Below are positions 25,501 through 40,500 of a stretch of 64,000 bases of DNA, piece by piece. Source of the DNA: Lagopus muta (taxonomy: Eukaryota > Chordata > Aves > Galliformes > Phasianidae); assembly GCF_023343835.1 (NCBI RefSeq), contig NC_064435.1:82594134-82658133 (forward strand). The letters run 5' to 3'. The stretch's first letter is position 1, and each line of letters opens with the position of its first letter. A program made the translations under genes and the position numbers. Below the pieces are notes generated by a model. It was not told the DNA's origin. It made no database searches and saw nothing but the letters and a program-made list of their open reading frames with translations.

Positions 25501-28500
25501 ATAATTGAGAAGGGTCAAAGTCCTGTAACTTTTAGATAGCTGAATGTAAAATGGTTTCATTTCTCAGAACATTCTCAGCCCTTGCCTTTGAACCCCTACG
25601 CCTGAGTGTGGTTCAGGCTTAATTGACATCTGCTGACTCATAGAGATTTGGCCCCAGGCTGGTAATTACCAAATTGAGTCCCAACCCAAGATTAAGATAC
25701 ATAATTCTCTACAGTGCATATGCTCACAGAGGCATTCATAAAAGGATGGATTGTGATTGTCTTCACAGAGCAAAAGGTGCTTTGGAATTTGAGGATTTGA
25801 GCTGTCAATTTGGTGGATTTTAGTATTTGCAAATAATGAAACCAAGAACTGGAGTCAGACAGTTTTCAAGCTAGGAATTATCCAGGTGTATTACTGTTCT
25901 TTCAAATGCTGTTTCTAGAGATTTTTCTTCATCATCCTATAATAAAAGTTGCCAAAGTACAAGACAAACAACATGTTTTATAATCTTTTCAATTTATTTA
26001 ATACATAGCTTGGCTTCTTTTTTTTTTGTTTGTTTTTCTTGTTTGTTTGTTTTTTGTTTTTAAATTAATTACTTGGTTTTTTTTGTCTGGCTTGACTGAA
26101 TTTAACTGAAGTCAGTGGTGTTACTTGTATGTAATTAAAATGGTATGTAGTGTACTGGACTGCAGAACATGATTGTACATTTTCACATGTATTATGAACA
26201 GTGTTGTAGAAAACTTTATACTAATGAGTGTGCTTCATCTTATCTAATTTCAAACTTAAGTATATTCCCTACTTTGTTTCTTCTATTTTGAGAGCCTCTC
26301 ACGCAGTTGAAGTGAAGGCAATTTAAAGACATTTTTAACCCCCATTCTAAACTACAGTGCAGTTTTCCTTCTTACTGCATGATCATGTTTCTTTCAACCT
26401 TGTTGTTCTGATTTAGGTTATAGTGTCTTGTTTGAAATGAAAGCACAAATGCTGTCCCTTTTTCCTAGGCTGAAATGGAGCTGGTGAAATGGGGGTTTGA
26501 TGCAGCATCCATTGAGCAACAGATTAGTGACCACAGAAGAACTCACAATGCCATTGGAGACTATCGCTGGCACCTGGACAAAGTCAAAACAGATCTGGTA
26601 ATTACTGTCTTCCCTTACGCATTGCTTGGTCTGGATTTGTAACCTTGGCTTGCCAATGTTCCATTGCAGCAAGTAAGACTGAACAGCAGAGCTTCTCTTG
26701 AGAAAGCATTGACGTAGTGATAGCAACAACTTTCCATCCTAATATTTATTATTTCACAATTATTTTGTGCTCCACTTCTTTCCTTAGAATTTTATAATGA
26801 AAATTTAGTGTTATTTAATGTTTCATCATTGTGTACCCAAACTGGCAATTACACATTGGGATATTTTGGGTGAGAGAATGGCCAAGAGTTATTGTTTTCA
26901 CTTTCTTAAGTTAACATAAGGAAGTGAAAGGATTATGTAGGTGCTTAGCCCAAACTGTGGGCTAAGTTTATAACTTTTTTGTGTTTGTTTAATCCTTCTG
27001 CAGTTTCTCATCTATCTAAGTTTTGTGATTGGAATAAAGAAGTGCAGTAGTTAATTTCTTCAGTTATTAGCCCAACAGCTAGGTGTAGGAGAAAGGCTTA
27101 CTTTATCTCAACTCTTTTCTGTTAATTCCTCATGTGGACAAGAGGAGAGGGAGTTGGATCTAAAGGAAAAAAGATTCAGTTCTGGAGCTCTGTTTTCTCA
27201 GACAAGCTAGAGTGGAAGGGTTATTTTTCCCTTGTTCCTTCTACTTATTCAAGAAGTAGGAAGGGTAGCCCTATCAATTATTAGTTCCAAGGTTATGCAC
27301 ACTCCCATTCATAGAAATAAGAATAAAATCAGAGCATGCTGCTCAGGTCATAATTTACACTACTTCATAGTCTTTACAAAGCTGGCTCAAGGACTGGATT
27401 GTTCCCCATAGCCATCTAGAGTCTGATTGAGAAAGAGATCCAATTTTGGAAGCTGGTGTGGTATTACAGGGTTTATGTTCAACCTTGCTTATGAACATCT
27501 CTGTGGGAAATTTGTTTGCTCAAGTCTTGTTTTTATACTTCTGGTCCTCCACTGGTGCAAACCTGCTGCTGACCTGTTTGGATCTGTTGCAGACATTGTG
27601 AATTACCACCTGAAGTTTTAACATTGTGGTGCTGGCTCTGTAAAGAAAGGCAATTTCTAAAAGGCACACTACATGTTTGCTCTTTATTTCAGCGTGAGAA
27701 GGCTGCCGTTCATCAGCTGGAGGAAGAATACGAAGGACTGCTGGTGAGCACAGGATGTTTTCATGTCTGATGCCTTCTATGATAAATGTTTTTTGTTCTA
27801 ACACTGGTGTGAGAGCCAATATAGATGCACATATAAGTAGTGCCATTCAGCAGTGCTTTGTAGCTTATATAAGGCTCAGTTTGAAGCACGAACTTGAGAT
27901 TAATTCATTGCCAGGTTTATAATTGATTTACCCTCACCAGAAAGTTCCTACTTTGCACCAGGTGAAGGTGTTGATCACTAAGCAGGTGCAGAGTAGTAGT
28001 CTACTTCCTTAATAGGAACTGATATAGCAGCAAAGTTGGTCTATGTTAGGAGGACTGTGTGTCTTGCCCATGTCATCATGTAAAACACAAGAATCTTGTG
28101 CAAATTATAGACTTAACCCGTGGGATTGGAAGCTGTTTCCTGTGTGCATTTCAAATAGCAGATATGCAGTATGATGCAAGGACAGAGAAAGAATCTTTTC
28201 ATGAATTATTATCTGTGCAAAAGGCACTGGTACAAAATGAAGGGTATACTATCAGCAGCAAATGGAAGTAAAAGCCAGGTTAAATTTTCAGGCGTTTTAT
28301 TTTCCCCATGTCTTTTTGCTTGCCTGCCTGCACATCTGCTGCATTTGCTTGAAATGACTGAAGAACCTGGTGACTTCAGATCCCTGTTGTTCTTCAAATC
28401 CGTGCATGTTATCCCTTGTCCATTGCCAGCAGATTTTATAGCTGTGTGGATTTTACTGTTATTCTTAGTTCAGATAAAAAACGCATGAATGTGCATGCTG

Positions 28501-31500
28501 TTCTCTTGGCTTCCCCTTCTCCACCCAGCACAGCCTCTTCTGTGTTTATTGCTTCTCATTTTGGAATTCCTTGCAGAAATACTCCTTTGAGAGAATGGAT
28601 CAGCTCCGTCAATTCCAGAACCTTATCCAAGCAACCAGCAGAGAGATCATGTGGATCAATGACTGTGAGGAAGAGGAGCTTCTCTATGACTGGAGTGACA
28701 GGAACACAGATATCTCCAGGAAGCAGGAGGCCTTCTCTGTAAGATAGCACAATCTCCTTCTGCTTGCCCTGGAATTTTCTTTTGGCATATTGAGGGAGGA
28801 GCAGCTTGTCTCAGGGGAACTGATCATGGCATTTCTTCACTAAGAATCTATTGATTTTTTTTGTTTGTTTGGTTGGTTGGTTGGTTTTTTATTGTCAAAA
28901 CACTGTTGGATTAAGTACTATGTGACGACCTTTTGAATCAAGATTAAACATCAACTGGAAGATAATACTCACACTCAGCCACCTGTGTATTCATTCGACC
29001 TTGGATACTAGCTTTATCAGTACAGTTCATTGAGGGCTAGTAATTACACGTAGCCTGTGCATGCATGCTAAACTAGAGGACTTGAATCAAGCTGCCCAGT
29101 TCTCCCTGTTAGGGCTTATGCAGGGGCTAGTGATCCCTGATGTGGTCCTAATCTCTTCACCAGGTGCTAGGGCTACACATGAGGGAACTACTCTCTTTTC
29201 CCCTGATGGTCTCAGCGCATTGAGAGCACCATCAGGACTGGCTTGCAGTTCTCCTAAGTGTTTTCTGTGGGCACAAATGGAAATTGAGCATGTGTTTCTT
29301 TAGCCAGTGTTGGTGCTGGTCATCAGAGTAAAAGAGAAATGAAAGTCACACCATTAAGGAGATTCTCTATTCTTTTTCGGTTAGTTGTTATGGATCTTGC
29401 AAGATACACTAATTCTTGCTTTCATCATTCCTCTTCAACAAGAAAAGCTGCATTTTGGGTGCTTTGCTCTATGAAGTGGCAAGTCTAGAGACTAGAACTA
29501 AAATGACCACCTTCTTTGATTCTTCTGACTTCATATGTAGCTTCAGTGCATTTAGTAGAATTAACATGCACTGTTAGCGGGGATAATTTTATACAATCAT
29601 TGCTTTTATGCAATCATTATACAAACTACCAGGAAAAAGTTAAGTAAATCACTCTAAGTTCTGTGTCTTTGGAAGCTCATTTAGCACTGTGTTTTGGTTA
29701 TTAGAAACGTATGAGTGAACTGGAGCTTAAAGAAAAAGAACTCAACAAGCTAAAGCAAGAAAGTGACCAGCTTGTGCTCAACCAGCACCCTGCTTCAGAC
29801 AAAATTGAGGTGAGTTAAGCTTCATGTGATTTAACTTGCTCCTTTACTTGCTGTATGGGAAGAGTTCGTAGTGAAAGTCGACAAATGGAATGCTGCATTT
29901 AGACATGAGAACGGCTGGCTTGCCAAAAACCCTATCAATTTTTATCCAATTGTGAGAACTACTCTAATAAATGTTACTACCTCCTGCAAACCCGCAGACA
30001 CAGCTACTGAAGACTTCTTAAGAGCTTGAGAGATCTCATTGCTACCAAATTTGATGATGGATGCATGTAAAAATTAATATGGGGGCTTAGGGAGTTGTCT
30101 AAATATATTGAAATTGCTATATTTCATGTGAGTTAACTTCAGTGCAGTGGAATATAGCAGGAAGACATGCCATTCTCCTGCTATCTCAATGTTTTGAAGA
30201 TAGCCACACCCTCTAAGGGTTTATGTTTAATCTAGTGCAAGTACTTTTTGCAGCTGAAATTTATAGTATGTTTCTACACCTTAATCAAGACTAAGGAAAA
30301 ATCTTAGTCTTTAGGAACTGCTGTTGTTTTAAATGTGTGAAAGAACCCACAAAAACAGAGTTCTTTCTCCTTTTCAATATGTTTAGTTTGTAATTTGCTA
30401 TCATACTGTGTAGAATTCACTCATAATTCACTGTGTGATCAGTTTCTGCCTTAAAGAAAAATCATTGTGGGCTTCAGCAGTGAAGTAAAAAGCAGTATGT
30501 AACTTTCCAAACTATTTACATGAAGGGTATGTGAGACGTCTTGCTATAGAAGTAGCCATCATGAAAAATTGTTTGACAGTTCCCCTTGGAAGGAGGACAG
30601 TTTGCCATTGAAATGTTTCATGTACACTGCTGTTTTTGCATTTCACCCCTTTGTTCATGCACTTCAGGCTTTATGCTGATCAAACAAAATTCAAGTCAAG
30701 AACAAGTTTCTCTTTATAGCCCACAAACAGGTATGTAACTGCCTTCAGTTAGGTAGACACTTAGAAGCAGGGAAACTATTTGCATGAGTTACCTTATTGT
30801 GGTGTACATTAGTTTGCTCTAGTAGATATTTACTCTCTGCAGAAATTCAAATTAAATAATTGTGCTTGAGTCTGGATACAGAAGAGAGATCCATGTGGTA
30901 ATTTGAGTTCTGGATATTATTTGTTTTCTTAGGCCTACATGGACACACTGCAAACTCAGTGGAGCTGGATTCTTCAGATCACCAAGTGCATTGACGTTCA
31001 TTTGAAAGAGAATGCAGCTTACTTTCAGGTGGGTAGTACTTACTTTTGTATTACGTAAGTACTAGGCAAGTACTTGTTCACAAATGGTTACTTTAAACTT
31101 CATGTTCTCGCATCAAAACATTTAAAACATACACGCTTATAAAAAGAACTGACTTATTTCTAAGAGCTCACTTCACTAGCTAGCAATATAGGCTAACATA
31201 AAACTGTGTTTATGCTTTTCCACCAGTAAGAATTGTGACGGCTGTCTACATGTTTTGCTCATGTTAGAGTTTTAAGAAATTAGTTGACAAATTGTGAATG
31301 TGATTAATAGTTTGTGGGAGATCTGTCCCATCCTTCAAAAGTTTGGTTAAAAGCGTAAATCCTACCACAGGTATTTTTTCTGTACCAAAATCTTCTTAAA
31401 TCCATGCACAATTAGATGTAACACAGCGTTATCAAACTGTTGTAAATGCTGCAGTTCTGCTGGATGTGAACTGGGATTTCTCATGAAAGGAGTCCATTAA

Positions 31501-34500
31501 TTTGTGGTAGACATTTCTGTGAGAACTGTGTGCAACTGAAATCACAACTCTTTTCCTGTAGTTCTTTGAGGAGGCCCAAGCTACAGAGAGCTATCTGAAG
31601 AATTTACAGGACTCCATCAGAAAGAAGTTCATATGTGATAAGAGCATGTCACTTCAGAGCTTGCTGGAGCAGATCAAGGAGCTGGAGGTACTGTTCCATC
31701 CTACTCACAGATAATGTTCTGCCTTGCATGGATAATAGTTGACCCCTTTAGAGACCAAATATTAACCCAAATATAATGGAACGTTGATAAACAGTACTGA
31801 GTGAACTTGAATCATTAATGATATATTCATCTCCTTTTCTTGAGATAGCCTACAAATGGGTACAAAAAACAACAGCTTGTTCAAGTTGCAATAATAATTT
31901 ATTTGTTGTTTCTCTTCTCTTTCTTCAAGCTACAATTTTACATTATAGGCTTAAGACTCATCCCTCTGTAGATAAAGAAATTTTTGCCTACAGTGAGCTC
32001 CAGATATATGCCTCTAAATAAACTAGTGGGAACTAGATGTGGTTTCTTTTTAGGATGAGTTTTTAACCTACAGTTGATCTTTGCAGAATGAACGAGAGAG
32101 AATTCTCGAATACAAGAGGCAAGTGCAGAGTTTGGTGAATAAATCCAGGAAGATTGTGCAGCTGAAGCCACGTAACCCAGATTACCGGAGTAACAAGCCC
32201 ATTATACTCAAGGCTCTGTGTGACTACAAACAGGATCTGGTAATGTGTCCCTTTTTTAGCTGAAATGAAAATAATGTAAACTAAAATATAGCAAATGATT
32301 TAGTAGACAAACAATTGAGCTGATAGGTGTAACATTTTTGCAAGTAGGAGTATGAAGTTAATGGTGGTGATTTCTTCCTCTTAAGTGCTGGATATGCTGA
32401 AGTTTATTTCTGTGTTGTCTCTTAACAGCATGCTTACGTGTATTTTCTACTTGCTCTTTTTCTTATTGGTTCCCAGTTACCTAGTTTTCCTATGTTTTAT
32501 CTGTAAAACCTTTTTTACCTGATTCACTGAGTTGCACTCCTGTAGTGACCACTAATTGACCATTGTGATGTGTGTTTATAATCTGGGGTTTCTGCTATCC
32601 ACTCTCTGTGATCTTCCATATCACACTTTATTCTGGAATCACAGAAGTTCAGCCCACGCAGAGCTAACTACTTGTTGGAACTATAAGCAAAACAAAACAA
32701 ACGTAGGCAGTGTTTGCCTGGCTGCTTGGCAATCGTCCTTACAGTTAAACAAGCTAGAATCTGCTCAGGAGAAGATAAGACCAAACAAATTCAAAGACTC
32801 TGAATGATCAGGTCAGTGTAAAGCCTGTGGCTTTTTGCTAGTGATGTCCAAAAATGATACGGGGACTCCTGGTACGATAAATGATAGGAGGAGCTTTCCC
32901 CTCTTGGCTGTGTGTGGGTTGTAAGCTGCACCATCCAGGCCTGTGGCCTCAGGGTGTCAGAATGTCTGGCAGACATTGCTGGTGAATCTAGCTCTGTGGC
33001 ACTTGCTCCTGGTCCCTTCTCAAGTATGATTTGCAGCACTAAGCATCCATTTGCTTCCAGCTTGCTGTGGGGTGGCTTACAGCCATAAATGATTGTGTAG
33101 CTTACAGTACCCATGTGCCCACGCTCTGTCTTTTGATGTATGTCATGGCAAGCCCCAGATCTGATCATCAGCTGGACTGGCAGATGCTTAGAGTGTTCTG
33201 TGGCTCCCAGTTAGTTTTACAGAGTTAATATCAAGCAGGGATGTACACATGCACATAGCAGCTGTTAAGCACTCCTGGTTCTGTAATCTAGGTACATCAT
33301 CCTTGCCTGTCTCTCCTAGAAACCCCATCTTACTAAAGAACAAACATGTTGTTCTATGTTCCTTACAGAAAACAGTGCGCAAAGGAGATGAATGCATCCT
33401 GAAGGACAACAATGAACGCAGCAAGTGGTTGGTGACTGGCCCTGGAGGAGTGGATATGCTCGTGCCATCTGTTAGTCTGATCATCCCACCCCCAAATCCA
33501 TTAGCAGTGGATCTTGCTACCAAGTGAGTTGCCAAGTTGAATTTTCTTGCAGACATGAGGTGGCTTGAGTGGATCCAGCTCAGGCATTGCTGTGCTCATG
33601 CCATAGACATGTCCTGATTGTTAAAAGAGTGAGTTCTGTCTCAAAGCCTGATTTGTTCTATTGTTAATAATTTTTTTATGGCTTTTGGTAGTTAGAATTA
33701 TGTGCATAATATTACTTTAGCCTCTCCTATGAGAAGAAAAAAGTCTTAGCTTGCTCTTTTCTTTTTGGCACGGTGAAAAAAAAATGGTTAGCAGTGGCTA
33801 CCTATACTCTTAAGCAAATTACTGGAGTTAGTTTGGAATTCTAGCTGTGTATTCGTTGTTATACTCATTATTAATCTGAAAGTTATGGATAAATTCATTT
33901 TCAGGTTTGTTTCTTTTTCTGTTAAAGAAAAGCCTTAAAACACTTAACATCCAACATCCATACTTAACATCCATAACTGTTTCTTGTGATATTTTTTAGC
34001 TAAGCTACTAAAATGTACAAGTTTTAACGATGAAATTTCTTCTCCCATCTCAGAATCGAGCAATACTATGAAGCTATTCTGGCTTTGTGGAACCAGCTGT
34101 ATATCAACATGAAGAGCCTGGTATCTTGGCACTACTGCATGATTGACATTGAGAAAATCAGAGCGATGACTATTGCCAAGGTGAGACTACAGCAGGCCTT
34201 AACTGTAGACCGGGGAGATTCGTGACCTGTCCTCTGCTGCTCCAAACAGTGCTTGTAGTTTCCAATTCAGCTGTATGTTCTGCAAAACTGTGGGCCTGCC
34301 TTTTGCTGGGTTACACAAGCAGTTATATATGGAAATTGGCATTTTATTTAAAGAGAAGAAAAACACTTTCCCATTCGAACATGATATAGATAAAAATGAA
34401 GGTAAACTCAGGGGACTTACTGTATACTTGTACTACGTGTTCCCACTATGCAAGGGCACGGATGACATAGTAAAAGGCAGAATTGCAAACTGTTTTTAAG

Positions 34501-37500
34501 TTGTGAAATGTTTGTTACATATCTAGCTCAAAGGCTGCTTTTGCATCATACTTCTAGAGCAGCCTGCATCAGTTTTATTCTAAAATGAGATTCCTCTGTT
34601 CTTCAGTAGATGTATTAGTATGTTCCTTCATGAGTTGTTAGTCATATATCCTCTCCAATTGTTGCCTTTTTCAAGACTGTCTTCTTTGTTATTTCAGCTG
34701 AAAACAATGCGTAAGGAAGATTACCAAAAAATAATAACTGACTTGGAGATCCATTACCAAGAATTCCTCAGGAACAGCCAAGGCTCTGAGATGTTTGGTG
34801 ATGAAGACAAACGAAAGATCCAGACACAGTTCACTGATGCTCAGAAGCACTACCAAACCTTAATAATACAACTGCCCAATCAACCACGGCAGCCCCAAAC
34901 AGGTTTGTTGTCCTCCTGTTGTCTTGTACAGATTGTACTGCTTGGGTTTCCTTGTTGGAGGCGGAAGAGAAAGCTGTGTTTCCTTTTCATGTGAAAATAG
35001 CCTTGTAAACATATGCAGAGACATGTAAAAGAACTGTAACTGTTGTCTCCTCAGAAAACAAAACTTGCCATGCCCAGGAAAGAGTATGTTTTGTTCTTCT
35101 TTCCATTGCTGTGTATCTGGGAATAGTTCTCTGAAGTTCATAGAACTCGTTGAGAAAATGAGAGGAATTTAATCCATCAATTTTCAGTTGTTAGGAAGCA
35201 AAACTTCACTCGAGGAAGCAAGTTTATCATTTTGTGAAAGGGACATTTCATTGCTGCAGACTCTGCCTAATGGCCCAGATCTACCAGTTCTCTGTTCTAC
35301 AATTCAAATCAGTGCTTAGGTCACTTTGACACTGCATCAGCTTTCTGTATGTAGAAATTCAGTTCTCTGGCAGCTGACATTTACCTCCAACTCACTTTAC
35401 AGTGATTCCAACTGAGAGTTGTCCTGTGGGTACCTCAAACACCATTATAGTTAATGAAAGAAACCGAGAACATGATAAACAGGAGGCTTGGCTGCTGATG
35501 GAACTTCAGAAGCTTCGGCGTCAGATTGAAGCTTCTGAGATTCGAATGGTTCAAAGAGCTCCACTTGGTGTGGATCAAGGGGCTCTGCATGACTTCTCTG
35601 TCAGAATACAGGATTTAGAGGTAACTATGTATGTTCTCAGTCGATCATCTCAAACTCATCGTGACTGTTCTGCAGAGCATACTGTATTTGGATTCCTGAT
35701 CAGCTGGGAGTGACATGCACACTCTGCACATAGCACAGTTAGCTTCCAATTAAAAGATAGATTTGGGTTGGCATTCAGCTTTTTATCTAGAAGCTTAAGT
35801 AGGAAAAGTTGACTCTCGGATTTTAGAAGAGAAATTCTTTCAGGGTATGGTTTCAAAAAGCCTTATGTCAACTGGATGTCACCTCATGTTAAGTGTCATC
35901 CAGGTTAAAGCACTGTTAACATTCTTTTGTACAGACCCCACTTTCCCACCTACCTTTTAAGTAAGCTGTCTATACATACATGAGGCTCAGACTTTGTCTC
36001 TCTCCCAGCTCTTCAGATTTGAAGGAGACTGGAGGGAGAGTTAGTAAAGAGAATAGATTTAGTTTGAGAAATTCCTCTGGGACAGTGAGGTTACTAGGAG
36101 GACCTTGGCATGACCACTGGGGAAGCAACTGGCAATAAGGCATTCTGTGAACTGCTTTCTACAGAGCAGAGTTCCAAAATGGAAGAGGGAGACATTACCT
36201 GTTGTGGACCGTACAAAACAGAAACCACATAATGTTACTTAATTTAAAGGAAACGAGCTGAGGCCCTACTTTGTTTCTCAGTCAAGCTAGTTAGATAAGA
36301 TAAGACTAATTGGATAGGGAAATCAACCTCAGATATGCAGTAGAATTCAGCAACCAAAAATGCATAAACTGGGCATTCTTTCTCTTCAGGGTGTGCAGAA
36401 TGACTCTCAAATAATGGCTGAAACCCTCAATAAGCATAAGGACTTGCTGCCTAACTTCAGAGGCTGTGAAAAGTATGTGTACTTGCAATCAGAGATAAAT
36501 GCCCTGTTTCAAAAACTGGAAAATATTAATGGTGTTTCTGCTGGCTACTTAGACAGGTAAGAAAATTGAGGCTGTAGTAATAACTTATTCATCTTCTTGC
36601 ATAATTCTTCCATAATTCCATAGTCTAGAAATCCCGTTATTATCAGTAATATAAAATTATATCTTCTTTCCTTTATGTGGGTAGAAACACTTAAGTTTCT
36701 TCTCATTTCTGGAAGACTAAAGAAAACAAAAATGAGACTTGTGGATATTACTGAATTTTCTTTGTTTATTGCATATTCTCTTTAGTTAATGATCTGGAGG
36801 TAACTAGAATTATCATCTTTTCTGCCTCAGTCTGTAACTGATTTGTCTTGTTTTGTGTTCTTTACTGTAGCTTGAATGCATTGAGGTGTCTACTCCAGCT
36901 TATTCTACAAACTGAAGATGTGATCAAAGTTTTTGAAGTCAGGCTATCTGAAGAGGAGACTGTTCCTTTGGATCTTGATAAAGTAGAGGCTTATCGGGCT
37001 TGTCTGAAGGTGAGAGGCTAATTCCCAGGAACGCAGCAAGACAGAAGTAGTAGCTGTCATCACTAGTTTATTGAGTTTATTCAGAAGGTGAAAGCCTTCT
37101 GAAACAGCAGGAGACAGAGAAGCTGATCCTGTCATATTTTGACATAGATATACAATGCTTTTGCAGGTTATTAGAAGGAATATACAGGTCTGCCATCCAC
37201 TGTCTATTGCTTCCCATGCAGAAAAGCCAAGGGCATGGAAGGTCTCCATAAACAGTTCCTGAGCAAGGCTACCTATGTTTATTAATGTCAGTTACTGCCT
37301 TCAAATCCAACTTCCTCCTTTATTTCTTGCAGAAACTCTTGTTGATTTCTCATTTTGTGATCTAGTTGTAACAAGATTTTTTTTTCTTTTTTTTTTCCTG
37401 TGGAGTGCATTTCAAATCTTAAACTGAGAACTTCCTCCTGAGCAAGGCAAAGAATGATTGCTTTGTTACTCACAATGACAGCATGTAGAAGCAATCTATC

Positions 37501-40500
37501 TGGTCCTGAGCCGATCATTTTTTTGCACTGAGTGCCTTTGGTAAAATTTTCACTCCTCCTTTCTTTCCTCTTCTCAGAAGAAGCAGTAGGGCAAAGGCTT
37601 GAGGTGGCAAAAACAGAACAACCAGGTTGCTCTTTTAGCACATTACCCGAGAGCTACAGTTCCAGCTGCTGGTAGATGTATTTAACTGATGTAAACTTGA
37701 ATTGCACACAAAAAAAATAGTTGAGCAGATTATTGAAGGGTGCACACATCCCCATAATTGGGGAACACAAGAGAGACCTGCCTGTACTGTATATGCCATC
37801 TGGTCTTACACTACAGTGTGTATGTGCACACAAACACCAGTCTACATGTGTGTGTAAAGCAACAACTTTGTGTAAGACATTGAGGAAAATGCAAACAGGA
37901 AAGGAAAAAAAGCACACATAGCCATTGCAGGTCTTAACATTTAGAAACTGTATGACAATCCTAAGGCCTGATCCTACAAGAAAGACTTTCTTCTTTTTCC
38001 CTCTTCCTCTTCCTTTTCCTTTTTTTTTCCTCCCTCCTGGGACTGCTCAGTGTAGCTCTCAGAAATGGAAATGGTGGCTACAGAGTGTGACATCAGACGG
38101 CAGTGGTTCAGTTAACTGTTTAAGAATAAGTCTAACTTCAAACATGGTTTTAAGTAAATTTGTTTAACAAAGTAGGTGTTTCACTTCAAATATACTAATT
38201 CCAGTTGGCACCAGCATACATACTATGCTGAATTTGATACAGAACATTTAGATCCCAACGCATTGTGTGTGCTGTTGATGGTTAAGATTGAGTATCCTCT
38301 GAATAAAAGGTATGATACTTTTTTTTTTTCCTCTCCAGAAAATGAAAAGTGATCTGAACATGAAGAAGTCACTATTGAATACTCTTGAAAATGAGCTGCA
38401 GAAAATGCTTCAGATTCACTCACAGTCTTGCCAGTCATATACCCTGTATGATATGGATGTTGGAAAGTTCCATGACAAAGTTACCCAATTAATAGACCGC
38501 TGGCAGAGAGCTGAAAAGCAGATAGATAACAGGTTTGCTTGAATTTCCTACTGGCTTCTTCTGTATGGCTATTGCTACTAAGATCCTCTTAACAATAAGT
38601 CTGAAAGAACTAATGTCCCTTGAAAGTAAAGGTACTGTAGAAATTACTGTGCAGATTACTGTGGGGCAGAGAGACTGTAGTAAACAGTAAATAGCAACTG
38701 TGAATAGGTTGAGCATACTTCAAAATCGTGTAAGACCAAGCAAGAAAATGTGGTTTTTCATGTTACTGTGTAACCTGTGTGCTACAGAGTTAACTAGCAT
38801 TTTGCCCCTCAAACAAAGCAACTGTGCTTATTCCTGAATGTTCTTTACGCAAGGGGTAAAAAAACAACCAACTAAGAAAACCACCACAAAACCTAACATT
38901 AAGAACTAAGAAGGAAATAAAAAATTAAAACTTCATTAAACTGAAGGCATGTTCTACCATGTTTTTATTTTAGGCCAAATCTAGTCCTAACGATCAAAAT
39001 TGACTAGTTGCTGCTTTTTTGGTGAACATTGAAAACAAGTGTACTGAGATCAGTGCAATGTCACAGCATTGCAATTCATCCTCTGTTTAACTGTCAGGAA
39101 GTGTCGACCTCTGTGTAATGCACAATCCCTCAAAAGTCAGGGACCAAAACCTCTTATTGGGTAAATGTAGCAAGTTCAATAGCCATTACTGGAAATTTTT
39201 ATTCAGCATCTCCATTTAGAGCTCTATATTGCTTTACTCAGTTCATTACAATATTTATCAGGGTGTCTTGTTTCTGAAAAATGTTTAAAGAGAGAAAAAG
39301 CTAATGCACTTTCATTTTGACAGTTTTCTGTTTCTTTTTCTAGATCATGGGATTTAGAAAGACAGATCAAACAGCTGAAAACATACCGGGATCTATATCA
39401 GGCTCTGTGCAAATGGATCTGTGATGCCAAGCGCAGGCAGGATTCTATTGAGTCCACAAAGTTGTGTGACTCCAACACTATTATGAGATATCTACATGAT
39501 CAGAAGGTATGCAATACCTGGCTAAGCTGTCTTCAGTTTATTGGATGTTAAATTGCTTTACTGGTCAGGAAATACCGCTGTGAATGCAGCCAGCAATACA
39601 GTGGCCTGTTTTGAATTAGAAAATATACAAGCTACCAAAAACCACCACATATGTGCAAGTTAAGAAAGAGGAAATATTATTACCCTCATTACTTTCTGTC
39701 AGCTGTGCTGTGGATTATGAAAAAGACTATGCTTGTCTCCATCATGATGACTGACACTTTGGCACAGCAGCTTTGAATTAAGTCAAGGAACTGTAAGATG
39801 CTGCAACTTATGGGACAGATTATAAAATAAATACACAGCACAAAAACAAAAATAGGGTATATTTTTGTAAGCTAAAGTCATGCATCTGTCCCTTCCCAGC
39901 TCGGAAAGTTGTTGAGTTGCTAGGTGTTCTTTTTGAAGAACAGCCTTCTGTACAGTGCGTCTGCCTCTGTGGGAAAGGCATGGCTACACTTCATTTCAGT
40001 CTGAGCCTCTGGTTTCATACTGCAGGCATCTTGTGGATGCAGTGTGTACAGGCAAGTCTGAGGGACTGCTTCACAGCTCACTTTTTTCTTGACAGAACTT
40101 GCACAGTGAAATCTGTGGGAAGCGAGACAAAGTTGAGGAGCTTCTCAAGCATGCAGATCAGTGCTCAGCTGCAATTAAGGTACTTGGATTTCAGCATTTT
40201 TACAGGTGGTTGTTTTCATGGTCAGGTTCATCCTATTGTCTCCACTCTAGTGATAGGCAAAATGTTAGCTCTCTGGGATGTGTTTGTGCTTGCAAGAAGA
40301 AATTGCTGGGAAAGAAAATAATCATTTATACAAAAGATAACAAAAGCAATCCCTACTTGCCTTCTGAAGATGGCACGGTGATATGGGAGATTCCAATGAA
40401 TGCTTCTCTTCAGGAGAATCAAAGCCTCCTGCTAGCCACACCAACCTTTCCAGTTCACATGTTAAAAATGAGAGTAGAGAATAGATGGGTTGCTTTGAAA

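Noticed and set aside
32637..32670. Short CR1-like word GGAATCACAGAAG in intron 11
   Set aside because: Only about 13 bases match, with no further CR1 words beside it; too short to support.
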